64,000 nt of DNA from Magnetovibrio sp. (lineage in GTDB: Bacteria; Pseudomonadota; Alphaproteobacteria; Rhodospirillales; Magnetovibrionaceae): assembly GCA_026196495.1 (NCBI GenBank), contig JAPHSY010000017.1, positions 1 through 64,000 of the forward strand, read 5' to 3'. Each line of letters begins with the position of its first letter. The stretch's first letter is position 1. Shown piece by piece: positions 16,584 through 26,287 of this stretch. The notes beneath the pieces are model-generated. The model did not search any database. It saw nothing but the letters and a program-made list of their open reading frames with translations, and was not told the origin of the DNA. A program made the translations under genes and the position numbers.

Positions 16584-17150
16584 ATGGCTTTATCATCCAT
16601 AGCGCTGTGCTCTCGTGCGCTTTTGAAGACTGGATGTCGATCCATTTCATCGTTCGAAGATGGCACAGCAGAAGCAGAAATTGCGGGTAATCTTTATGCC
16701 CCCATTCGTGATGTTTTGTTGTCGTACCATCCTTGGTCTTTTGCCAGTGCACAAGTGACACTGCCACGTCTCCAAGCCAAACCTTTGGCTGATTATGAAT
16801 ATGCCTTTCAACTGCCATCAGATTTTCTGCGCGCCTTGTCAGCAGGCGCAGGGCGTGGCAGAGGATTGGAGTACCGCATTCAAGAGCGACGATTGCACAC
16901 GAATGCCAGTGAAGTGGTGTTGACTTATATATTTCGTCCTGAAGAAACCGAGTTTCCACCATTCTTTGACCAAGCACTGATTGCACGGTTAGCAGCCGAA
17001 TTTTGTATTCCACTCACAGACAGCACCACCCGTTCCGAAAAACTTTATGGTATTGCGGATGTGGAACTCAAACGTGCCAAAATGACTGACTCCATGCAAG
17101 ACACCCCCAATGCAATTGAAGACTATACCCTGGTGGGAGTGCGAAACTGA
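16584..17150 (+). CDS. Tail tubular protein A-like (gp11-type adaptor)
   Basis: The 188-residue protein starts MALSSIALCSRALLKTG and has the characteristic block AEIAGNLYAPIRDVLLSYHP, then WSFASAQ. It is the podovirus adaptor that docks the tail nozzle to the portal ring. A proper ribosome site (AGGAG) precedes it. Its stop shares one base with the start of the next gene (TGATG), so the two tail proteins are translationally coupled. Confidence 0.87.
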   Translation: MALSSIALCSRALLKTGCRSISSFEDGTAEAEIAGNLYAPIRDVLLSYHPWSFASAQVTLPRLQAKPLADYEYAFQLPSDFLRALSAGAGRGRGLEYRIQERRLHTNASEVVLTYIFRPEETEFPPFFDQALIARLAAEFCIPLTDSTTRSEKLYGIADVELKRAKMTDSMQDTPNAIEDYTLVGVRN

Positions 17151-19060
17151 TGGCACATGTGCGTACATACAAAACCAGTTTTACATCGGGTGAAGTATCT
17201 CTAGAACTGGCTGGGCGTGGCGACCTCAGTGCATATGACAATGGTGCTGGGACATTATCCAACATATTTGTGATGCCAACAGGTGGGATCTATCGTCGTG
17301 CTGGTTTACGTTATGTGAATACAGTTCCAAATGAAGGACGTTTGATTTCATTCGAGTTTAATACAGAACAGACATACTTATTGGTATTCCGAAATGCGCA
17401 AGTTGATGTTTATGAAGACGGTGAAGACCCGATCACAATTGACCCTGCGCCGTGGACACTGGATCAGATAAAACAAATCAATTGGGTGCAAAGTGCTGAT
17501 ACACTTTTTATTACGCATCCAGATGTTCCTCCGAAAAAGTTGACCCGCAATAATGGTGGTGAATGGTCTATTGATGATTGGGTGTTTTATACCAAAGATG
17601 ATGTTATCCATCAGCCCTATCATAAATTTTCTGATGATGAGGTGACGTTTCAAGCCAGTGTTACAGGGAAAGGAAATACGGGAACAATTACAGCGTCTGC
17701 AGATGTATTCGTTGCAGATCATGTTGGTAAACGTTTTCGTATTGAAGGCAAAGAACTTGAAGTTACATCATACACAGATGCGACACATGTTCAGGCCATC
17801 AATCGAGAGGCTCTGTCAACATCATCGGCAACAGTGGATTGGGAAGAACAAGCATTTTCATCTCATCGTGGTTGGCCGGTAACTGTTTGCTTTCACCAAG
17901 ATCGTCTGGTGCTTGGAGGATCACGTGATCTTCCCAACCGCTTATGGATGTCCAAATCTGCCGATATATACAATTTTGACCTAGGTACCGGTTTGGATGA
18001 TGAGGCAATTGAATTTGCGATTTTATCTGATCAAGTGAATGCTATTCGGGCACTATTTTCTGGCCGCCATCTGCAAGTGTTTACATCTGGAGCTGAATGG
18101 ATGGTGACGGGTGACCCGTTAACACCCAGTTCAATTCAACTTCGGCGACAAACACGGATTGGTTCTCCAATCGACCGTTCAGTTCCGCCCGTAGATGTTG
18201 ACGGTGCAACGCTATACGCATCGCGCGCCAATGATGAAATTCGTGAATATCTATTTACGGATCTGGAGCAAGCTTATCAATCTGGTGATTTGGCCTTACT
18301 GGCCCGTCATATGGTGAACAAGCCCATCACACAAGATTTTGATAAAGCTCGGCGCCAGCTTCATATTGTTATGGATGACGGTAGTATTTCGTCTCTTACT
18401 TTGTATCGGCGTGAAAAAGTAACGGCATGGTCACGACAATTGACAGACGGTGACTTTATGTCATTGGCGCTTGTGGGTTCTGATGTCTATGTTCTGGTCA
18501 AACGCAATGATAATTACTTCATTGAAGTTTTTGATGATGAATACAATGTGGACTCTGGTGTTAAGTATAGTGATACGAACGACCAATTGACTTGGAATGG
18601 CTTCGATCACTTGGAAGGCCAAACAGTTAAGGTTGTAGGTGATGGTGCCCCCATGGGTGAGTTTGTGGTAACCAGTGGTTCCATTACATTGTCTGATCCT
18701 GTTTTTAATGTCGAAGTGGGGCTTGGCTATACTCATATTGTTGAGCCATTGCCCCCCACCATTGCCAATCCAAATGCTGGTACTCAAGGCGGACATTTTC
18801 GACCCATTAGTTTTACCTTTCGCATTCGCAATACATCTGCCTTGCAACTGGATGTTGGGAATGGCCTTCAAAACGTGCCCTTCAAGCGCTTTGGACAAGG
18901 TGTTTTGGATGCTCCGCCCAAACCGTTTACAGGTGACAAAAAGGTGCGTTCATATGGGTGGCGTTTGGGGGGGGTAACACCTTTGTGGCGCATTGAACAA
19001 GATACCCCTTTGCCCTTTGAACTTTTGGCTGTTGTCAGTGAAATCAGTTTGAACGGCTAA
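17150..19060 (+). CDS. Tail tubular protein B-like nozzle protein
   Basis: The 636-residue protein starts MAHVRTYKTSFTSGEVSLEL, with LAGRGDLSAYDNGAGTLSNI and PTGGIYRRAGLRYV following. This is the usual N-terminus of the large podovirus nozzle protein. The body is beta-rich, as expected of the propeller-shaped nozzle. It would close the tail tube and help eject DNA. The frame is intact and of normal length for the family. It is coupled to the adaptor gene upstream. Confidence 0.87.
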   Translation: MAHVRTYKTSFTSGEVSLELAGRGDLSAYDNGAGTLSNIFVMPTGGIYRRAGLRYVNTVPNEGRLISFEFNTEQTYLLVFRNAQVDVYEDGEDPITIDPAPWTLDQIKQINWVQSADTLFITHPDVPPKKLTRNNGGEWSIDDWVFYTKDDVIHQPYHKFSDDEVTFQASVTGKGNTGTITASADVFVADHVGKRFRIEGKELEVTSYTDATHVQAINREALSTSSATVDWEEQAFSSHRGWPVTVCFHQDRLVLGGSRDLPNRLWMSKSADIYNFDLGTGLDDEAIEFAILSDQVNAIRALFSGRHLQVFTSGAEWMVTGDPLTPSSIQLRRQTRIGSPIDRSVPPVDVDGATLYASRANDEIREYLFTDLEQAYQSGDLALLARHMVNKPITQDFDKARRQLHIVMDDGSISSLTLYRREKVTAWSRQLTDGDFMSLALVGSDVYVLVKRNDNYFIEVFDDEYNVDSGVKYSDTNDQLTWNGFDHLEGQTVKVVGDGAPMGEFVVTSGSITLSDPVFNVEVGLGYTHIVEPLPPTIANPNAGTQGGHFRPISFTFRIRNTSALQLDVGNGLQNVPFKRFGQGVLDAPPKPFTGDKKVRSYGWRLGGVTPLWRIEQDTPLPFELLAVVSEISLNG

Positions 19061-19092
19061 TCCTATTTATTGATCAAAGAAGGAGAAGACAC

Positions 19093-19551
19093 ATGGCTGG
19101 ATCCATGATGGTTCCGATGATGGCTATTGGTGGCGGGTTGCAGTTTATGGAAGCTGCACAACAAAAAAAATCCAAAAAGAGAAGTCAACAGCTCTATGAA
19201 TTACAGCAAAGTGAAATTGCTCGACAAAAAGCAGCTGATGTTGCCAAACACAAACAAGCTTTGAAACGTTCTGCTGCCAGCCACCGTGCCCGCATGTCGG
19301 CACAAGGGGTGAATCCATCCGAAGGATCTGCTGGTGCAATCATGGACGGTCTCAGTCAACAAACACGGCAAAATATTGCCGATACCCAGGCACAATACGA
19401 TGCAACTTTACAGCAGAACTCCATTAACAACAGTGCTCAAGAAGATTCAGATGGTTCAGCATATGGGGCGTTGTCATCTTTGCTTGGACCATCCAGCAAT
19501 TATCTATCGGGATCAAGCCAGCTTTTAAACAGTCTTAAAAGCTGGAATTAA
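19093..19551 (+). CDS. Internal virion protein (gp14-like)
   Basis: The 152-residue protein has a short hydrophobic start (SMMVPMMAIGGGLQFME) and then a basic, Gln/Ala-rich helix (QQKKSKKRSQQLYELQQSE and onward) followed by RMSAQGVNPSEGSAGAIMD. This plan is that of small podovirus internal virion proteins ejected into the host envelope with the DNA. The large partners of T7 type (gp15, gp16) are not found in the cluster, which is unusual if DNA has to be delivered across a full Gram-negative envelope. Confidence 0.75.
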   Translation: MAGSMMVPMMAIGGGLQFMEAAQQKKSKKRSQQLYELQQSEIARQKAADVAKHKQALKRSAASHRARMSAQGVNPSEGSAGAIMDGLSQQTRQNIADTQAQYDATLQQNSINNSAQEDSDGSAYGALSSLLGPSSNYLSGSSQLLNSLKSWN

Positions 19552-19581
19552 TCTCATCAATTTGAATTTAAGGAACCAATC

Positions 19582-20916
19582 ATGACGCCCCATATTCAAA
19601 TCGGGAATATTTCACCGCGTGTCCAGTACGAAGGTGATGGCATGCAAACTGAATTTGTTTATTTATTTCAAATCTTTGCAGATGCCGATATGGAAGTGTA
19701 TCTTGACGATACCTTGCAAAGTTCTGGATATTCAATATCAGGTGCAGGCCAAACTCAAGGTGGTGCTGTAACCATGGATAGCGCACCACTCAATGGAGTT
19801 GTGGTTACGTTGGCTCGTCGGCTGCCCATTCAACGGACAACTGATTTTCTCGAATCTGGTGAATTTCGTGCAAAGATTATTAATGACGAGTTGGACTATC
19901 TGACGGCTTCTTTACAGCAAGTGACAGAAGATCAGTCACGTTCTGCACAAATGGCCATTACCTTATTTGGTAATGTTGACACAACGCTCCCAACTCCTCA
20001 GGCCAATTCAGCCCTGGTATGGAATGATACAGCCAATGGCTTTGTTAACGGGCCCACAGTATCAGAGATTAGCAATGCAGAAGGTTATGCTGCTGATGCC
20101 TTGGTGTCCAAGAATTCTGCTTTAGCATCGGCGTCTTCGGCTTCGAATAGTGCGACCGCTGCTGCCAGTTCAGCAACCGCAGCCCAAACTGCTGCTGCGT
20201 CAAATATGTATTCATCCAATGAGTCTAAAACTATAGATTTTGATGTGTTGACAACGGATGATGGTAAGCAATTTTTGATTGATACATCATCTGGTAATGT
20301 CACAGTTACATTACCAGAAGGTTCACTGTTAACAGATGGATTCCGTATAGCGCTTGGAAAAACATCTGCGGATAACAATGCTGTTATCGTTAATCGGTCT
20401 GGAACAGATACGATAAATGGCGGAACCACATGGCAGTTTTCGAGCCCGCATGGACAAAGTGTCATAACGGTTGACACCACACCATCACCAGACACTTGGT
20501 TTGCAGCAGGTGTCGGTGTGATGTCTCCTGTTGGTGTGTCGGATTTGCATGATAATGCACGCCCTTACGATATTGCTTTCGTCGCCGGGTATGATGGGAC
20601 GATGGCTGCAGAGGACATTGCTGTTCAAACTTACGGCGAGTTGGTTGTTCCACGTGCATTCACGTTGACGGGTGAGCAACTGTATATGGATATTCCTCCA
20701 GCAGGATCAGAGGCAATTTTTGATATTGAGAAAAATGGAACCTCGGTCTATTCGACAAAACCCCAAGTAGCGGTAGCGGCAAACGCGGGAACGGCGGGGG
20801 TGCTGTCGGAAACCTCAATTGCAGCAGGAGATCGCCTTACTTTTAAATGTACTCAAGTGGGCTCAACAGTGGCAGGTGGTGGGGTCCGTTTTACTTTGGC
20901 AGGGAAACTTTCATAA
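19582..20916 (+). CDS. Tail fibre protein with T7 gp17-like N-terminus
   Basis: The 444-residue protein begins with a virion-attachment domain: RVQYEGDGMQTEFVYLFQIF, then ADADMEVYLDD, as in T7 fibres. Residues 155-210 are an alanine/serine-rich coiled stretch typical of fibre shafts, and the rest is beta-rich. It should attach to the tail and contribute to host recognition. Its stop overlaps the next start (TAATG), so the adhesin that follows is coupled to it and may form the distal part. Confidence 0.82.
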   Translation: MTPHIQIGNISPRVQYEGDGMQTEFVYLFQIFADADMEVYLDDTLQSSGYSISGAGQTQGGAVTMDSAPLNGVVVTLARRLPIQRTTDFLESGEFRAKIINDELDYLTASLQQVTEDQSRSAQMAITLFGNVDTTLPTPQANSALVWNDTANGFVNGPTVSEISNAEGYAADALVSKNSALASASSASNSATAAASSATAAQTAAASNMYSSNESKTIDFDVLTTDDGKQFLIDTSSGNVTVTLPEGSLLTDGFRIALGKTSADNNAVIVNRSGTDTINGGTTWQFSSPHGQSVITVDTTPSPDTWFAAGVGVMSPVGVSDLHDNARPYDIAFVAGYDGTMAAEDIAVQTYGELVVPRAFTLTGEQLYMDIPPAGSEAIFDIEKNGTSVYSTKPQVAVAANAGTAGVLSETSIAAGDRLTFKCTQVGSTVAGGGVRFTLAGKLS

Positions 20917-23900
20917 TGGGTGTTTTACTTGTTCAATCTCTGATCTCCGCACGGCTTAAAGCCTACGGTATCGACTATGCAGCGCAATTCAATGGTGGAC
21001 GTCTCGACAAAACGTTCTCGACAGATGGTGGCGACACTTGGACGTTATCAGCTTTTGTACTTAAAGATGAGGTCGCAGGTAATTATCCGCACATCTTTAG
21101 TGCAGACGCCACAGTCAATAACTTAATTGGCTTCAACAATGATGATACATTTCGTTGTTTTGACGGTACCTCTAACTTTTATTCATCTGGCAAGTACCGA
21201 GATACGGCTGCATTTGCACATGTTGTTGTGTCCTCAAGCGCAGGCAATGTGACTGTCTATATTAATGGTGAAGATATTGGCATTGGCACGACCAACTACA
21301 CACATATTAACTACAACACCTTGCATCGAATTGGATGTGCGTCCTCTGCTGTCAATTACTTATTTTCTGGCCTTATGGCTGATTTTCACTTTGTTAGTGA
21401 TCAAGCTCTAATAGCCTCTGATTTTGGAGAGTTTGACCTTGTGACAGGCAATTGGAAGGCCAAGAAGTACACGGGCACCTATGGTTCCAATGGTTTTTAC
21501 CTAGATTTCTCAAACCCGGCAGATTTAGGGATGGACGTATCAGGCGGTGCTACATGGGGAAATAGTGTAAGTCTGCTGCTTCATTGTAATGGTTCTGATA
21601 CCTCGACAACCTTCACGGATGACAGCTTATACACATACACATGTACAGCTCATGGCAATGCTCAAATTGACACCGCTCAATCAAAATTTGGTGGGGCGTC
21701 CATGCTGTTAGACGGTGCTGGCGACTATGTATCAATTTCAGATAATTCGGTACTTGATTTTGGAGGAGAAGATTTCACGATTGAGACGTGGGTGCGGTTC
21801 AATTCGATTGGCACCTACAACATGTTTGCCAATAAGTGGACATCTAGTGGGAACCAACGGGGCTGGTACTTCCAATACGAAAGCGCAGGGCAACTTCGTT
21901 TCGGTTGGACGACAGATGGATTAACTGGTCAGTCATCAACTTTTTCTTGGAACCCGACTACAGACACATGGTATCACGTCGCAGTATCCCGAAAAGATGA
22001 TGACTTGCGTTGTTTTGTAGATGGTATTCAGGTGGGTTCAACATCTACAATAATTGCTGGAGACACCATCTATAACTGCACACAAGACCTCTGGATTGGG
22101 TCCGAGCCTGTTGGGGGGCAAGAACTTGACGGATGGATTGATGACTTCCGCATTGTCAAGGGGGGTGCCGTTTACACAGAGAACTTTGATGTTCCGACCA
22201 TGGCACACGAGGACCCTATCATTGCCAACCATTGGACCGTAAATGGTTCCATAACTCAGGTTACATCAATACCGAACAATACAGGTGTAACCCTCCTTGG
22301 AACGCTTGGCACTGTTACACATTTGTCAGATGGCACAGGAATAAAATACAGCTACAACACTTTAGATTGGCGCAATCAAGGCGGCATTACCAATCTTGTG
22401 ATGCATAAAAACACTGGCCTTTACAAAGTCAAATTTATCCAATACGGGGACATGACATTTTCAATATATTGTTTATTTGGTATCATGTCTCCCAATAGTC
22501 TTAATTGGTCTTCAAATAGCGGCCTAAGTGGTTGGGGTAAGGATTGCATCCATTTCGACCCACCTTGGTCTGGAACAACTTATATCTCTCATAGCAAAGG
22601 AGGTATTAACACCCAGGGATGGGGAGGTTCATGGCCGGGAAACCCTACCAATGGTGATGAAATTGAGTTCTTAATAGACACTAACAATGATACGGTAACA
22701 ATTTACAATGAGGATGGGTATAAGGTTACAGATGCTATGACCATGGGGCTACTTTATCCATTGGTTGTGGCATGTAAAACACGAGGCACGCAATGTGACG
22801 TCGTCTTTGATTTTACCGCAAGTGAAGCTGCGTGGAATGCTAAAGGTACTGAGTGGACAACTGACCGTTATCCAAAACAAACAGGTAAGTTGTCTGACCA
22901 TTGGAAGGCTGTTCTGTATACAGGCGATGGTGTTGCCATTGGTAGCGGTGGCAATCCAGTTTCTGGTGTGGGCTTTCAGCCTGATTTAGTGTGGCTCAAA
23001 AGTCGAAGCAGCGCAGATTATCACGCCTTGTTTGATGGCATTCGAGGCGCAACGAAGTACTTAGCCTCACATTTAACTAATGCAGAAACAACAGCCACAG
23101 AAAGTTTAGGTTCCTTTGATGCGGATGGGTTCACGCTTGGAAGTAACTCAACCTGGAATGCCAATGGACAAAGCTGCGTTTCGTGGTGTGCTTCACTCCC
23201 CAACACAAAAACAAGTGGGTGGTCAGGTTCGCCAACCATTACGCCATCCAAGGAAATCTATAACGCCACGCTTGGCATGAGCATTGTCAAATTTAACCGT
23301 GGTACAGGGGATAACATAACGTTCCCGCATAGCCTCGGCAATGTGCCTAAGATGGTCATATTAAAACCTACTGATGCTGTAGGTGGTTGGATTGTGTACC
23401 ACGTTGCCGCTGGAAATACGCATTACGGTATTTTGAATACAACGGCAGCATTTGTCCCTAACTCTGCCACATGGAATAACACCAGCCCAACAGACGAATT
23501 AATCACATTGGGCACCGAGGCGTTCTGGGTAGCTAACCGCGAATACGTAGCCTACATCTTCGCAGAAACAGATTTCTGTAAAATTTTTTCATACACAGGC
23601 AATGGTGATGTCGACGGCCCTTTTGTGAACTTGGGTGGTTCGGTTGAGTGGCTCATGCTGAAGAATTCAATTGGTGCAAATGGCTGGTATATGAAAGATG
23701 CTGTGCGCAGTCCTTACAACCCTACACAAGCAACACTATATGCCCATGCTAGCAATGCAGAGTCGATTGGTTCTGATGTGGACCTTGTATCAAACGGTTT
23801 CAAAGTGCGAACAACAGATGGGGGTGTTAATGGGTTGAATACTTACATCGGCCTAGCCTTCGTCAACCCAAATGGCCCGATTGAAAATCCTGCAAAATAG
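20916..23900 (+). CDS. Large LamG-type adhesin of the tail
   Basis: The 994-residue protein starts at the ATG at 20916, one base into the fibre stop. It holds two concanavalin/LamG-like domains (about residues 15-205 and 215-440; the second has FTIETWVRF and TWYHVAVSR). A further beta region follows, and then copies of a repeat with GVGFQPDLVWLKSRS like that of the family annotated DUF7483. Cysteines are unusually frequent for a phage protein. It is most likely the receptor or glycan-binding tip of the particle. The exact receptor cannot be read. Confidence 0.8.
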   Translation: MGVLLVQSLISARLKAYGIDYAAQFNGGRLDKTFSTDGGDTWTLSAFVLKDEVAGNYPHIFSADATVNNLIGFNNDDTFRCFDGTSNFYSSGKYRDTAAFAHVVVSSSAGNVTVYINGEDIGIGTTNYTHINYNTLHRIGCASSAVNYLFSGLMADFHFVSDQALIASDFGEFDLVTGNWKAKKYTGTYGSNGFYLDFSNPADLGMDVSGGATWGNSVSLLLHCNGSDTSTTFTDDSLYTYTCTAHGNAQIDTAQSKFGGASMLLDGAGDYVSISDNSVLDFGGEDFTIETWVRFNSIGTYNMFANKWTSSGNQRGWYFQYESAGQLRFGWTTDGLTGQSSTFSWNPTTDTWYHVAVSRKDDDLRCFVDGIQVGSTSTIIAGDTIYNCTQDLWIGSEPVGGQELDGWIDDFRIVKGGAVYTENFDVPTMAHEDPIIANHWTVNGSITQVTSIPNNTGVTLLGTLGTVTHLSDGTGIKYSYNTLDWRNQGGITNLVMHKNTGLYKVKFIQYGDMTFSIYCLFGIMSPNSLNWSSNSGLSGWGKDCIHFDPPWSGTTYISHSKGGINTQGWGGSWPGNPTNGDEIEFLIDTNNDTVTIYNEDGYKVTDAMTMGLLYPLVVACKTRGTQCDVVFDFTASEAAWNAKGTEWTTDRYPKQTGKLSDHWKAVLYTGDGVAIGSGGNPVSGVGFQPDLVWLKSRSSADYHALFDGIRGATKYLASHLTNAETTATESLGSFDADGFTLGSNSTWNANGQSCVSWCASLPNTKTSGWSGSPTITPSKEIYNATLGMSIVKFNRGTGDNITFPHSLGNVPKMVILKPTDAVGGWIVYHVAAGNTHYGILNTTAAFVPNSATWNNTSPTDELITLGTEAFWVANREYVAYIFAETDFCKIFSYTGNGDVDGPFVNLGGSVEWLMLKNSIGANGWYMKDAVRSPYNPTQATLYAHASNAESIGSDVDLVSNGFKVRTTDGGVNGLNTYIGLAFVNPNGPIENPAK

Positions 23901-23925
23901 CCTCTGTCTCTAGAAAGGAACTCAT

Positions 23926-23946
23926 ATGCCCTCATTTAAATTGTGA
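23926..23946 (+). CDS. Six-residue leader ORF before the terminase gene
   Basis: ATG at 23926 opens a frame of six codons (MPSFKL) ending in TGA at 23944. It has its own AAAGGAAC ribosome site, and its stop abuts the GAGGAGG site of the terminase gene. It may couple translation to the terminase, or it may be the remnant of a deleted gene (for example a small terminase subunit). It is too short to judge. Confidence 0.3.
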   Translation: MPSFKL

Positions 23947-23957
23947 GGAGGTGAAGT

Positions 23958-25454
23958 ATGGAAGAAACACCTGACTTTGCCACATTTGTTGACACCTGGA
24001 ACAAGGATCAAAACCTTAAAACCCCAAAGCATCACAAACAATTCATAAAATGGTTGGAAAATAGCTGGACGGGTAAAAACCGAGAACTGGTATTGATGGC
24101 CTTTCGCAATTCAGGGAAGTCGACTTTGGTCGGCCTTTTTTGTGCTTGGCTTTTGGCTACAGATGCCAGCTTACGGATTATGGTGTTGGCTGCGGATTTA
24201 TCGTTGGCGCGAAAAATGACGCGTAACGTTAAACGCATTATTGAACGCCACCCCGCTTGTGTTGGTCTTAAGCCGAGAAGCCGTGATCAATGGGCATCGG
24301 ATCAGTTTACGGTCAATCGAGATAGCGAGCTGCGTGACCCGTCCATGTTGGCCAAAGGTATCACCACCAACTTGACGGGATCACGTGCCGACGTGGTGAT
24401 TTGTGATGATGTGGAGGTCCCCAATACTTGTGATAGTGCGCAAAAACGCGAAGACTTGCGTGAACGGCTGGATGAAATTGATTATGTGTTGGTACCGGGC
24501 GGATTGCAGCTTTATGTGGGTACACCTCATACCTTCTACACCATCTATGCCAAGGTGCCTCGCCGTGATGTTGGTGAGGATGTTCCGTACCTGGATGGTT
24601 TTAAACGATTGGAGATCCCGATCTATGATGCCAAAGGGGTTTCGGCCTGGCCCGATCGATTTCCGAAGAAAAAGATCGAAGCCATTCTAAGACGCACTGG
24701 GCCGAATAAGTTCCGTTCACAAATGCTGTTGGAAGCCGTGGATATTGCCGAAGGCCGCTTGGATGCAGACTTATTAAAATCCTATGACACGGAACTTGTC
24801 TACAGCGAGATGAATGGTGAAGCCGTGTTGACATTGGGGGGGCAGAAATTGGTTTCCGCCAACGCCTGGTGGGATCCCAGCTTTGGTGCGCCTGACCGGG
24901 GGGACAGTTCAGTTATTGCCTGTGTTTTTACGTCAGAAGACGGAAGCTATTGGCTGCATCGGGTTCAGTATATGACACATGACCCGCACCGCGTTGATGA
25001 AGTATCAGAAGCCGAACAGCTATGTCGTCAAGCTGTGACATTCGTTGATGGACTGTACTTGCCGTCACTCAATTTGGAAACCAATGGGATTGGCCGTTTT
25101 TTACCGGGGTTGTTGCGCCGTGAACTGGAAAGCCAAGGTGTGGTTTGTGCTGTGTTGGATCAGTATTCATCCATCAGCAAAGACAAACGAATCCTGGAAG
25201 CCTTTGACGCCCCCTTGGCGGCAGGTCGCATTCATGCGCATGATAGCGTGTTGAAGTCCCCCTTTATCACTGAAATGCGTGAATGGCGACCAAGTTCCAA
25301 AGCGCGTGATGACGGTTTGGATGCGGTGTCCGGTTGTTTATTGGCGGAGCCGGTACGTCTGCCACGCAACCCCAATGCTCATCCACCTGGAAAACGACCA
25401 GGTTGGAAGGGCGGTGGACAAGCGTTCAACGCCAAAACCCAATTTGAGCTGTAA
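23958..25454 (+). CDS. Terminase large subunit
   Basis: The 498-residue packaging motor has an ATPase half with MAFRNSGKST (residues 48-56; Walker A with Arg50 and Lys54) and VVICDDVE (Walker B, residues 146-153). The nuclease half has NAWWDPSFG and later DGLDAVSGCL. These are typical of phage terminases that cut and pump DNA into the procapsid. It follows the tail genes as in T7. No small terminase, which normally gives sequence specificity, is visible in the cluster. That is a trait shared with gene transfer agents or reflects an unrecognised small gene. Confidence 0.93.
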   Translation: MEETPDFATFVDTWNKDQNLKTPKHHKQFIKWLENSWTGKNRELVLMAFRNSGKSTLVGLFCAWLLATDASLRIMVLAADLSLARKMTRNVKRIIERHPACVGLKPRSRDQWASDQFTVNRDSELRDPSMLAKGITTNLTGSRADVVICDDVEVPNTCDSAQKREDLRERLDEIDYVLVPGGLQLYVGTPHTFYTIYAKVPRRDVGEDVPYLDGFKRLEIPIYDAKGVSAWPDRFPKKKIEAILRRTGPNKFRSQMLLEAVDIAEGRLDADLLKSYDTELVYSEMNGEAVLTLGGQKLVSANAWWDPSFGAPDRGDSSVIACVFTSEDGSYWLHRVQYMTHDPHRVDEVSEAEQLCRQAVTFVDGLYLPSLNLETNGIGRFLPGLLRRELESQGVVCAVLDQYSSISKDKRILEAFDAPLAAGRIHAHDSVLKSPFITEMREWRPSSKARDDGLDAVSGCLLAEPVRLPRNPNAHPPGKRPGWKGGGQAFNAKTQFEL

Positions 25455-25471
25455 AGCAGCTCACTTCAATC

Positions 25472-25502
25472 AAGCCCTCGTATTTGCGGGGGCTTTTCTT
25501 TT
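25472..25502 (+). terminator. Terminator after the terminase gene
   Basis: AAGCCCTCG at 25472-25480 pairs with CGGGGGCTT at 25487-25495 (one G-T pair) and is followed by a T-rich tail. It lies before the lysis genes. Confidence 0.65.
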
Positions 25503-25533
25503 GTCAAAATTTTGATTTTTAAAGGACATGTTT

Positions 25534-25848
25534 ATGCAAACCGCTGAAGGTCTCGACTTCATCTGGTGGATAACGGCGGTCGAGCTTCCTGCTTTGGCCG
25601 GTCTGTTTTGGATCGGTTGGAAGAATTATCGTGCTGCCCATGATGAAATTGATGATGTACGCCATGCTGCTGAATTGGGATTGGCGCATCTGCGTCAAAT
25701 CTTAGATGCCTACAAACTCGATGTGGCGAAGAACTATGCTTCGATTTCATATCTGCGTGATGTGGAAGAACGGCTCACAGATCATCTCATTCGTATTGAA
25801 GAAAAACTCGATATCGCACGAGCTGATCGTGTTGGAGGCGCCAAATGA
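25534..25848 (+). CDS. Membrane-anchored coiled-coil protein of the lysis cassette
   Basis: The start at 25534 fits the AAAGGA ribosome site better than the ATG at 25528. The 104-residue protein has one N-terminal membrane helix (FIWWITAVELPALAGLFWIG) and then a long charged helix to the end (for example EERLTDHLIRIEEKLDIARA). This is the layout of an inner-membrane spanin (Rz-like), and a GTA/prophage protein of this kind is common in alphaproteobacteria. It overlaps the endolysin gene in ATGA. No outer-membrane spanin partner is seen, so the name remains tentative. Confidence 0.68.
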   Translation: MQTAEGLDFIWWITAVELPALAGLFWIGWKNYRAAHDEIDDVRHAAELGLAHLRQILDAYKLDVAKNYASISYLRDVEERLTDHLIRIEEKLDIARADRVGGAK

Positions 25849-26276
25849 GTCATCCCACAGATCGCAGACGTGAAGTCGATATCTTGGCCCGAACGATTTA
25901 TGGCGAAGCCCGTGGGGAAACTGTGCGCGGCAAAGAAGCCGTGGCCTGCGTCATCATGAACCGGGTTCAACGTGCCAAGAATCGGGGCAGTTATTGGTGG
26001 GGCAATACGGTGGAACAGGTCTGTCACAAGCCGTGGCAATTTTCCTGTTGGAACAGAAATGATCCGAACTTGGAAAAAATTGAAATTGTTAAACCAGGGC
26101 ATCGAGTATTCGACACCTGCTTGCGCATTGCTCGCCGTGCATTGTCCGGCACCATCGAAGATATGACCAACGGCGCCACTCACTATCACACCCAAGATGT
26201 TGACCCACCGTGGTCCCAAGGTCGTCCTGCCTGCGCAGAGATCGGCCGCCATCTCTTTTACAACAACATTGAATAA
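25845..26276 (+). CDS. Cell wall hydrolase, SleB family (endolysin)
   Basis: The 143-residue protein is a SleB/Hydrolase_2 domain almost from end to end: LARTIYGEARGE with the catalytic Glu, VACVIMNRV, and GATHYHTQDVDPPWS. It should cleave peptidoglycan. No signal peptide is present, so release would depend on the holin two genes on. It lies between the membrane coiled-coil gene and the holin, a complete lysis cassette. The same domain combination occurs in gene transfer agents and prophages of this class. Confidence 0.92.
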   Translation: MSHPTDRRREVDILARTIYGEARGETVRGKEAVACVIMNRVQRAKNRGSYWWGNTVEQVCHKPWQFSCWNRNDPNLEKIEIVKPGHRVFDTCLRIARRALSGTIEDMTNGATHYHTQDVDPPWSQGRPACAEIGRHLFYNNIE

Positions 26277-26287
26277 AGGAGGCCCAC

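Noticed and set aside
16490-16690. A 66-codon frame starting at the stop of the decoration candidate
   Set aside because: It crosses the hairpin at 16501 and runs into the tail tube gene in another frame; no good ribosome site.
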